Source: Candidatus Omnitrophota bacterium (GTDB lineage: Bacteria > Omnitrophota > Gorgyraeia > Duberdicusellales > 4484-171). Taken from it: a DNA stretch of 9,884 nucleotides. The notes beneath the pieces are model-generated. The model saw only the letters and a program-made list of their open reading frames with translations. It was not told where the DNA came from and searched no databases. The position numbers and the translations under genes were made by a program. The DNA lies in the NCBI GenBank assembly GCA_003644405.1, contig QNCE01000043.1, positions 1-9,884 on the forward strand. Direction: 5' to 3'. Below are positions 1-5,428 of the stretch, in pieces (the stretch's first letter is position 1; each line of letters begins with the position of its first letter).

Positions 1-932
1 ATTAAATTTGTAGAGTAAGGAGTATGAAAATTGGTAATCAAGGCATCAACTATCTTGAACTTATATCCAGGGAAGATATAAAGAGAAGTCTTCCCCTCTC
101 CTGGAATAATCGCAGGTTTTTTTTCTTTTTCTTGAGCACAACTCTCCAAAGCTCTCACTACCGTAGTCCCTACAGCAATAACTCTTCTATTATGAAGCTT
201 TGCTTCATTAATAACTGAAGCAGTCTCTTTAGGAATACAGAAATACTCCTCTTCCATAGGGTGTTCTCTTATATCCTGAGTCTTTACAGGACGAAAAGTA
301 GCTAATCCACAGTGAAGGGTAAGGTAAACTACTTTCACCCCTTTGCGCTGAATTTCTTTGAGAAGAGAAGGAGTAAAGTGGAGCCCTGCAGTAGGAGCAG
401 CTACTGCTCCTTCTTTTTTAGCAAAAACTGTCTGGTAGTAATTGGCTTCTTTTAGTTCCTCCTTAATATAAGGAGGAAGAGGCATTTCACCGTATTTTTC
501 TATAAGAGTTCTAATCGAAGGAGGAGAAAACTCTAATATTGCTTTCCCTTGAGAAGTTTTCTCTACCAGTTTTGCCTTAAATCCTCCCTCAAAAATTACC
601 TCCTCCTCTAATTTGAGACGTTTGCTTCGCTTAATTAAAGCTTCCCACTTTCCTTTGTTATCTATCTCTTTTAACAGAAGAAACTCCAGTCTTGCTCCTG
701 TAGGCTTTTTCCCAAATATTTTCGCTCTTATAACCTTAGTATTATTTAAAACTAACACTTCTCCTTCCTTTAAAAAATTGATTATATCTTTAAAAACACT
801 TTCTCTAAAAGTACCTAACTTACGGTCCACAATAAGAACACGAGCTTGGTCTCTCTTTTTTAATGGCCTTTGAGCAACCAAGTGAGGAGGAAAAGTATAT
901 CCAAAATTGGAGAGATTATATTCTTCCTTCAT
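1..932 (-). CDS. queA: QueA, S-adenosylmethionine:tRNA ribosyltransferase-isomerase (3' end cut by window)
   Basis: The enzyme transfers and isomerises the ribosyl part of SAM onto preQ1 at tRNA position 34, giving epoxyqueuosine; it is cytoplasmic. The minus-strand frame is open from ATG 932 to the window edge, 310 codons, against a usual length near 340, so only about 30 C-terminal residues are missing. Family signatures seen: N-terminal LSNFGYTFPPHLVAQRPL and RDQARVL, then LVLNNTKVIRA, GARLEFLLL, WEALIKRSKRLK, the very conserved GAVAAPTAGLHFT (near residue 180), VTLH-like YLTLHCGLATFRPV, VIAVGTTVVRALES and finally VDALITNFHTP at the edge. There is no Shine-Dalgarno close to the ATG. An AGGAGG lies 40 nt upstream, and a -10-like box sits 10 nt before the ATG, so the mRNA may be nearly leaderless. 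It is divergent from the RNase P gene. Confidence 0.96.
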   Translation of the reverse strand, partial: MKEEYNLSNFGYTFPPHLVAQRPLKKRDQARVLIVDRKLGTFRESVFKDIINFLKEGEVLVLNNTKVIRAKIFGKKPTGARLEFLLLKEIDNKGKWEALIKRSKRLKLEEEVIFEGGFKAKLVEKTSQGKAILEFSPPSIRTLIEKYGEMPLPPYIKEELKEANYYQTVFAKKEGAVAAPTAGLHFTPSLLKEIQRKGVKVVYLTLHCGLATFRPVKTQDIREHPMEEEYFCIPKETASVINEAKLHNRRVIAVGTTVVRALESCAQEKEKKPAIIPGEGKTSLYIFPGYKFKIVDALITNFHTPYSTNL

Positions 933-942
933 AAACACAATT

Positions 943-971
943 ATTTTATCAGCCCCAAGAATGTTTGAAAA
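943..971 (-). promoter_or_regulatory. Candidate queA promoter
   Basis: TTTTCA (971-966), a 17-nt spacer and TAAAAT (948-943) read towards queA. The -10 lies only 10 nt from the ATG, which would put transcription start about 4 nt before it. The -35 is only a 4/6 match, and AT-rich DNA yields such boxes by chance. Confidence 0.4.
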
Positions 972-1007
972 CCTCCTCTTTGAAAAACTTTCTACTTCAG
1001 AAAAGTA

Positions 1008-1036
1008 TTGAAGAAAATAGGAATTGGCCTTAAAAT
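1008..1036 (+). promoter_or_regulatory. Candidate promoter of the HARP RNase P gene
   Basis: TTGAAG (1008-1013), a 17-nt spacer and TAAAAT (1031-1036). The expected transcription start is at or within 1-2 nt of the ATG at 1045, which implies a leaderless mRNA. This agrees with the absence of a Shine-Dalgarno sequence there. The upstream TTG at 1024 would then lie inside the promoter, which argues against it as the start. Confidence 0.5.
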
Positions 1037-1044
1037 ATTTGCCA

Positions 1045-1617
1045 ATGAAGAGGAAAGAAATAAAGATAGTTCTGGATGCCAATATTTTTATAAATCCCGA
1101 TGCTCGGCTATTTTTCGGTAAATCTATTGAGGAAGCGATAAATAACTTTTTGCATCTCCTGGAGAAAAAAAGCAATATTACTTGCTTTATGCCTCCTTCG
1201 GTTTTTAGTGAGCTACTAAATTTTGTAGAGATCAAGAAAGTATCTTCAAAGCTTTCTCTTATAGATAAAAAGCCCCCCTCTAAATATGAAATCCCTATTC
1301 CTGCTATTTTACTCTACGAGTTTATTGAGGAAATAAGAGCACGAATAAACCAAGGGTTGAGAGTAGCAGAAAAACACTCTCGAAAAGGACTAAGAGGAGC
1401 TAAGGAGGAAGAGATTATCAAAAATTTAAGAAACGAGTATCGCCTTGCTCTAAGAGAGGGAATAATTGACAGTAAGGAAGATTTTGATTTAATCCTTCTC
1501 TCTAAAGAACTATCCGCCTATCTATCTACTTCTGATAAGGGAGTGATAAAGTGGGCGCAGAAACTAGGAATAACTTGTATATCTGCGGAAGAATTAAAAA
1601 ACCTTTTAAGTAACTAA
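1045..1617 (+). CDS. HARP-family RNA-free ribonuclease P (PIN-like; 'RNA ligase partner' / UPF0278 family)
   Basis: A 190-residue protein of the family typified by Aquifex aeolicus Aq_880 and archaeal MJ0950, also annotated as 'RNA ligase partner'. Aq_880 is a protein-only RNase P that cleaves the 5' leader from pre-tRNA. Seen here: the PIN-type first strand IVLDANIFINPDA with D11; MPPSVFSELL (49-58); PAILLYEFIEEIRARI, which starts the predicted helical hairpin that protrudes from the metallonuclease core in this family (about 86-138); then GIIDSKEDFDLILL with D142, D146 and D148, and STSDKGVIKWA with D164. Recalled from the literature, the Aq_880 active-site aspartates are D7, D138, D142, D144 and D160, and a constant +4 offset maps all five here. 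ATG 1045 is preferred to TTG 1024 because family members begin just before the first strand. It is divergent from queA and its stop lies 1 bp from the stop of the convergent CNNM gene. Confidence 0.9.
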   Translation: MKRKEIKIVLDANIFINPDARLFFGKSIEEAINNFLHLLEKKSNITCFMPPSVFSELLNFVEIKKVSSKLSLIDKKPPSKYEIPIPAILLYEFIEEIRARINQGLRVAEKHSRKGLRGAKEEEIIKNLRNEYRLALREGIIDSKEDFDLILLSKELSAYLSTSDKGVIKWAQKLGITCISAEELKNLLSN

Positions 1618-1625
1618 GTTACTTA
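1607..1625. terminator. Inverted repeat spanning both convergent stop codons
   Basis: TAAGTAAC (1607-1614), loop TAA (1615-1617) and GTTACTTA (1618-1625) form a perfect 8-bp stem with a 3-nt loop. The loop is the stop codon of the RNase P gene; the other arm holds the stop of the convergent membrane-protein gene. The stem is AU-rich and no U-run follows directly on either strand, so a role as a bidirectional terminator or 3'-end stabiliser is only possible. Confidence 0.4.
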
Positions 1626-2566
1626 GCGATAGAATCTAAAATCTCCCTCATAAGACTTTCTAACGTAACAATCCCTAAGCTTTTTTTTCCTTTCATTACT
1701 ACAGCCATACTTTCTCTTTTAGCCTTAAGGATGTAAAAAGCTTGATATAACCTTTGACTCCCTCCTAAATGAGTAATAGGCCGAATGAGAGTGTGCCAAT
1801 CTTTACTTTCTCGGTAAAATAAATCAAAGATATTGAGATACCCCACTATCACTTTATTCTTAAAAACAGGGTAGCGGGTAAATTTATAGACTCTTGCTAT
1901 CTCTTTTACTTTCTCTACCGAATAATTGTAATCTAAAGTTTTCACCTCTTTGAGAGGAATGCATACATCTTTTAGCTTAGTCTCTCTAAATTGAAAAACA
2001 TCTTCAATAGCCTCCTTCTCTCCTTTCTCTAACACTCCTTCCTTTTCTCCTTCAGCTATCAGAGCTTTTATCTCTTCCTTAGTCACAAATAAAGACCTTC
2101 TTCTTTCTCTGCCCAAGAAAAACTCTGTTAAGGAAACAGATACCTTCTCTACAGCGTATACAAAAGGAGAAAAAAGAGCTTGAAAGAAGGTAAATGGTCT
2201 TGCTAAATAGGTAGCTAACTTTTCCCGATAATTTCGACCGATATTCTTAGGAACTAATTCGGCAAAGATTACCACTACAGGAGTAAATAAAAAAGTAATC
2301 CATAGATTACTGTTAGTGATACCTAATCTTATGAGAAAGTAAGTAGCTAAAGTAGAACTTACTACTACGGATAAATTTGTTCCTACCAAAGTGGTAGCAA
2401 GAAACCGCTCGGGATTAGAAATGAGCTGGTAAGCTAATTTTGCCCTTTCATCTTTATGTTGACGACGAGCAAGTTTAAGAAGGCCCGAAGAAATAAAACT
2501 CATCTCACTGGCAGAGAAAAAAGCTTGAAGAAGAAAAAATACCAAACTACCAAAAAGATAAATCAT
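1619..2566 (-). CDS. Short CNNM/CorC-type membrane protein with CBS domains, lacking the CorC_HlyC domain
   Basis: A 315-residue inner-membrane protein of the CNNM (DUF21) family, whose members transport or help export Mg2+ and other divalent cations. Residues 1-150 form the DUF21 membrane domain: a first helix ending in FFSASEMSFIS, then helices around 57-82 and 87-105 with FAELVPKNIGR. A cytosolic helical linker with TKEEIKALIAEGEKEGVLE leads to a CBS pair (about 195-313). The CBS pair is degenerate: the usual MTPR motif reads CIPLKEV, and the second CBS lacks the acidic EYGG element. The protein stops right after GIVTLESLMREI, so the C-terminal CorC_HlyC domain of its upstream neighbour is absent. 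Its ATG overlaps the upstream stop as ATGA, so translation is probably coupled. It may act as the regulatory half of a heterodimer with the longer paralogue; this is inferred. Confidence 0.85.
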   Translation of the reverse strand: MIYLFGSLVFFLLQAFFSASEMSFISSGLLKLARRQHKDERAKLAYQLISNPERFLATTLVGTNLSVVVSSTLATYFLIRLGITNSNLWITFLFTPVVVIFAELVPKNIGRNYREKLATYLARPFTFFQALFSPFVYAVEKVSVSLTEFFLGRERRRSLFVTKEEIKALIAEGEKEGVLEKGEKEAIEDVFQFRETKLKDVCIPLKEVKTLDYNYSVEKVKEIARVYKFTRYPVFKNKVIVGYLNIFDLFYRESKDWHTLIRPITHLGGSQRLYQAFYILKAKRESMAVVMKGKKSLGIVTLESLMREILDSIAK

Positions 2567-3780
2567 CTTTCAATATTTAAAATTACGCTTATTATTCGGC
2601 GAGCGGTAGCTCTCTCTATAACAAACTCTACCCTCCCTACCTTTAACCTCTCTTGAACATGAGGAATTCTTTCCAGCTTAGAAAGAATAAGTCCGGCTAC
2701 TGTATCTTCTTCCTCAGGAAGATTTAAATCTAACTCTAAATTTAATGTTTTAAGAGGAGCCTTTCCGTATACTCGCCAGCTGTTTTCTCCAACCTGTTCA
2801 ATCATCCTGTAGGGAATCTCAAACTCATCGTAAATTTCTCCAAAGATCTCCTCTTCGACATCCTCTAGTGTGACTAAACCGGATGTGCCTCCATATTCAT
2901 CCAAAACGATAGCGATGTGTTCACCTCTAGTAAGAAATTCTCTAAGAAGATCGTCTATTTTCTTACTTTCAGGCACAAAGAGGGGAGATCTTAAGAACTG
3001 TTTCCAATCTTGGTGCGGATTTAAGAAAACATCCTTAGCATAGAGAATACCCCTAATATTATCTATGGATTCTTTATACACGGGAAGTTTGGAGTGTCTT
3101 ATACTCCTTAAATTCTCTATCACACTCTGTTGAGATAAATTTATCTCAATGCCCTGAATCTCTACTCGAGGAGTCATAACCTCACTTACGCAGGTATCTT
3201 TAAACTCTAGTACGTAGCTAATCATCTCCTCCTCCACTGGAGTAATATCTCCATGCTTTTTCCCAAAAAAGAGAGCCTCCTTTAATTCATCTTCAGAGAA
3301 CGATTTCTCTTCTTTTTTTCGCCTAAAAAAAATTTGGGATATACTATCTACTGTCTTCTGAATCAACACCAATATAGGATAAAAAACTTTCATAATAAGT
3401 AAAAGGACAGGAGCAGAAAATAAAGATAACCTTTCAGGAGCATAGACAGCAAAACTTTTAGGGAGAACTTCTCCCAAAAAGAGAATAACTACTCCAGAAA
3501 AAATTATGGAAACTGCTATTCCCTTCTGGCCGAAAATATCTACTAACACAGAGGCAGTAAGTGAAGCCAAACCTATATTCACCCACATATTTCCAAATAC
3601 GATTGTAGAGAGGGTAAGGCTGGGCCTCTTAAAAAGCGGATTTAATTTCTTCGCAGAAGGATAGATTTCTTTTAGCCTTCTAAATCTTGCCTTCGTAAGA
3701 GAAAAAATCGCTGTCTCTGAAGCAGAGAAAAAGGCAGAAAGAAGAAGAAATAGTATCAGCAGGATAATGTTAGCTCTCAT
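2563..3780 (-). CDS. CNNM/CorC-type Mg2+/Co2+ transporter-like protein (DUF21-CBS-CorC_HlyC)
   Basis: A 405-residue membrane protein with the full bacterial CorC/MpfA layout. The DUF21 membrane domain covers about residues 1-155, with LSAFFSASETAIFSL in the first helix and the conserved FLGEVLPKSFAVYAPE at 101-116. A linker with SEDELKEAL and GDITPVEEEMI follows. The CBS pair (about 198-315) has VMTPRVEI at 201 and VLDEYGGTSGLVTLEDVEEEIFGEI at 292-316. The CorC_HlyC domain (about 325-405) includes the typical EEDTVAGLIL. Relatives export Mg2+, probably coupled to Na+, and bind ATP-Mg at the CBS pair. It is first in a two-gene operon with the shorter paralogue. No Shine-Dalgarno is visible before its ATG. 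Promoter-like boxes lie 66-94 nt upstream. The substrate cannot be fixed from sequence. Confidence 0.9.
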   Translation of the reverse strand: MRANIILLILFLLLSAFFSASETAIFSLTKARFRRLKEIYPSAKKLNPLFKRPSLTLSTIVFGNMWVNIGLASLTASVLVDIFGQKGIAVSIIFSGVVILFLGEVLPKSFAVYAPERLSLFSAPVLLLIMKVFYPILVLIQKTVDSISQIFFRRKKEEKSFSEDELKEALFFGKKHGDITPVEEEMISYVLEFKDTCVSEVMTPRVEIQGIEINLSQQSVIENLRSIRHSKLPVYKESIDNIRGILYAKDVFLNPHQDWKQFLRSPLFVPESKKIDDLLREFLTRGEHIAIVLDEYGGTSGLVTLEDVEEEIFGEIYDEFEIPYRMIEQVGENSWRVYGKAPLKTLNLELDLNLPEEEDTVAGLILSKLERIPHVQERLKVGRVEFVIERATARRIISVILNIER

Positions 3781-3818
3781 ATTTTTTACGGAAGGTAAAA
3801 AAGAATGGCGGATACATA

Positions 3819-3840
3819 ATCAATTATCAATATTATCAAT
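3819..3840. repeat. Three ATCAAT repeats in the CNNM operon leader
   Basis: ATCAAT occurs at 3819-3824, 3826-3831 and 3835-3840 (start-to-start spacing 7 and 9), and TTGTA repeats follow at 3842-3873. The ATCAAT set falls at and just downstream of the predicted transcription start. It could be an operator or leader element, but low-complexity AT-rich sequence could also explain it. Confidence 0.4.
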
Positions 3841-3845
3841 CTTGT

Positions 3846-3874
3846 ATTGTAACAATCCTTGTAATCATTGTAAA
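3846..3874 (-). promoter_or_regulatory. Candidate promoter of the CNNM operon
   Basis: TTTACA (3874-3869), a 17-nt spacer and TACAAT (3851-3846); both hexamers match consensus at 5 of 6. It begins 3 nt after the stop of the PII-like gene, giving a leader of about 60 nt to the ATG at 3780. No terminator hairpin separates it from the operon upstream, so read-through is also possible. Confidence 0.55.
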
Positions 3875-3876
3875 AC

Positions 3877-4206
3877 TTAGGGCTTGTGTTTTATCACTTC
3901 CTTAATAGGAATAGTTACAATAATTCCTGTCTGGGATTGAGTAAAATCAATCTCCTCCTCGTGGAGAAGCTCTTTAAACTTAGAGAAAACCTCTTCTTCA
4001 ATAACTGCCAGAATAGTTCTGTTTGCTCCTTTCCTTTCTCCTATTAGATGCCTTAGTCCAGCAAATATAGGAACCTCATAAGCTAAAAAGTGTCCCAACC
4101 CTTCACTATTAATAATGGTGGCTCCTTTAACTCCTGCTTCCACAAGAAGAGAAAGTATCTTCTGCAAATAGTCCTCTCGATTAAGAATAATTATTAAAAG
4201 CTCCAT
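3877..4206 (-). CDS. PII-like (GlnB superfamily) signalling protein linked to antiporters
   Basis: A 109-residue soluble protein whose predicted beta-alpha-beta-beta-alpha-beta order fits the PII/CutA ferredoxin-like fold: strand LLIIILN (3-9), helix YLQKILSLLVEAG (13-25), strand GATIINSEG (28-36), a variable loop (about 37-57, the T-loop position), strand RTILAVIE (63-70), helix VFSKFKELLHEEE (73-85), strand GIIVTIPI (94-101). PII-superfamily proteins form trimers and often control a membrane transporter after binding nucleotides or bicarbonate. Here the start lies inside the end of the second antiporter gene (26-nt overlap), so that transporter is the probable partner; this is inferred. The ribosome binding site is an unbroken run of eight G (4217-4210), 3 nt from the ATG. 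It is the last gene of the operon. It is not a canonical GlnB: the T-loop lacks the usual uridylylated tyrosine motif. The fold is assigned by eye. Confidence 0.65.
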   Translation of the reverse strand: MELLIIILNREDYLQKILSLLVEAGVKGATIINSEGLGHFLAYEVPIFAGLRHLIGERKGANRTILAVIEEEVFSKFKELLHEEEIDFTQSQTGIIVTIPIKEVIKHKP

Positions 4207-5428
4207 CTTCCCCCCCCTTTTGTTTGAATCTAAATTTTCTTATCTCTCCTGCTTTATTAAGAGCATACTTAGTAGCCAAAGGACCTACAGTTTCAGTAAT
4301 AATGGTAGTAAAAAGCAACACATTAATAGCTAAACTGGCCAAGTATTCTCCTCCTTTTAAAGAGCCAAAATTTCTCTCTACCATAATTGCCAATGCTAAA
4401 GCTACTCCTATCTGAGGCCATAAAGTTAATCCGATATACCTTCTTACCACCGCTGGTGCTTTAGATAAACTTGCCCCCAAACTTGCTCCCAAATACTTTC
4501 CTAAAAACCGAGCGAATAGGTAAACTATCGCTAAAAAACCTATCTGAGTAAATAAATTAATGTTTAGCCTTGTACCAGCCAGACAGAAGAATCCGGCAAT
4601 TATAGGAAAACCTACTACCTCAAAGTAATCCATTATAGAAACAAAACGATGAGGAGATAAATTGCTCATCATCATCGCCATACTCATAATTAAAAGTAAC
4701 TCAGAAAGGCCTAAACTTATAGCAAGTCCCTCGCCTAAAAGAAAAACTCCTAAGGTAAGAGAAAAAAAAGTCTTTTTCTCTCTAACTTTTCTCCCTAAAT
4801 AACTTATTATTATTCCTAAAATCAACCCTAACCCTAAGGACAATAAAATCTTTCCTAAGGAAAGAAAGATAAGTTTGGCAAAATGAAGGTGACTAAGAGT
4901 TAGAAAAGAAGACACGAATCCTGCAACAAAAATATAAATTATTAAAGCTATTCCATCATCAATTGCTACTACCCCCAAAATGGTAGTTGTAAGTATCCCC
5001 TTTGTTCGATACTGATTAATCACAGAAACAGTAGCTGCAGGAGCAGTAGCTGAAGCAACTGCTCCTAGGAGAAGAGAAATTTTAACATCTTTAGTAAAGA
5101 AGTATGTAGACAAACTAACTAAAATAAAAGCTCCTAAAGACTCACTGATAGCAATAGAGAAAATCGCCCTACCCAATCTCTTTAAACGGGAGAAGTTAAG
5201 TTCGCCTCCGATAATAAAAGCAATTATTCCTAGAGCTAAATCGTTAACTATCTCCATACGATTTACTAAATCAGGATTAAAAATATTTAGAAAGGATTTA
5301 CCTAGAATAACTCCCATCAAAACATATCCTATCACTAAGGGAACCCGAAGACGTTTGGCTACTCTGCCTGCTATAAAAGCAAAAAGAATAGCTCCTCCAA
5401 ATACTAACAAACTATTAAACTTTATCAT
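4181..5428 (-). CDS. Cation:proton antiporter (Na_H_Exchanger/CPA family), second of a tandem pair
   Basis: A 415-residue polytopic inner-membrane protein with about 12-13 hydrophobic segments. The first segment leads into AKRLRVPLVIGYVLMGVILG. A discontinuous-helix motif SATAPAATVSVINQY (126-140) is followed by AIDDGIALIIY with the acidic pair D157-D158, the ion/proton-binding DD expected in electrogenic CPA2-type exchangers. The C-terminus ends just after GPLATKYALNKAGEIRK with a short polar tail and no RCK/TrkA or Usp domain, so regulation probably comes from separate proteins. Its ATG shares one base with the stop of the paralogous gene upstream (TAATG), and its 3' end overlaps the PII-like gene by 26 nt. 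An eight-G run lies within its tail codons. Whether it moves Na+ or K+ cannot be told. Confidence 0.9.
   Translation of the reverse strand: MIKFNSLLVFGGAILFAFIAGRVAKRLRVPLVIGYVLMGVILGKSFLNIFNPDLVNRMEIVNDLALGIIAFIIGGELNFSRLKRLGRAIFSIAISESLGAFILVSLSTYFFTKDVKISLLLGAVASATAPAATVSVINQYRTKGILTTTILGVVAIDDGIALIIYIFVAGFVSSFLTLSHLHFAKLIFLSLGKILLSLGLGLILGIIISYLGRKVREKKTFFSLTLGVFLLGEGLAISLGLSELLLIMSMAMMMSNLSPHRFVSIMDYFEVVGFPIIAGFFCLAGTRLNINLFTQIGFLAIVYLFARFLGKYLGASLGASLSKAPAVVRRYIGLTLWPQIGVALALAIMVERNFGSLKGGEYLASLAINVLLFTTIITETVGPLATKYALNKAGEIRKFRFKQKGGEDGAFNNYS

Noticed and set aside
24..218. Plus-strand open frame of 64 codons
   Set aside because: It lies fully antisense to queA, whose conserved motifs cover the region; the product is low-complexity.
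613..873. Plus-strand open frame of 86 codons
   Set aside because: Antisense to the N-terminal part of queA, with no recognisable motif or ribosome binding site.
990..1013. Small hairpin CTTCA/TGAAG between queA and HARP
   Set aside because: Only five base pairs with a nine-nt loop; it would not be stable and overlaps promoter sequence.
933..1020. preQ1 riboswitch before queA
   Set aside because: No preQ1-type pseudoknot pattern or C-rich loop can be found in this short, mostly promoter-like region.
1016..1029. Exact 14-nt match AATAGGAATTGGCC, also at 8131-8144
   Set aside because: Both lie in upstream regions but at unrelated positions relative to their genes; one 14-nt match in about 10 kb of AT-rich DNA is near chance expectation.
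1024..1044. TTG start adding seven residues to the HARP RNase P
   Set aside because: It would fall inside the predicted promoter, has no properly spaced Shine-Dalgarno, and family members begin close to the first strand.
1045..1617. VapC-type toxin interpretation of the PIN-like protein
   Set aside because: No antitoxin gene is adjacent, and the length, helical-hairpin region and aspartate spacing match HARP, not VapC.
2456..2656. Plus-strand open frame of 66 codons
   Set aside because: Antisense to the overlapping ends of the two CNNM genes; Lys-rich low-complexity product.
4224..4415. Plus-strand open frame of 63 codons
   Set aside because: Antisense to the conserved C-terminal region of an antiporter gene.
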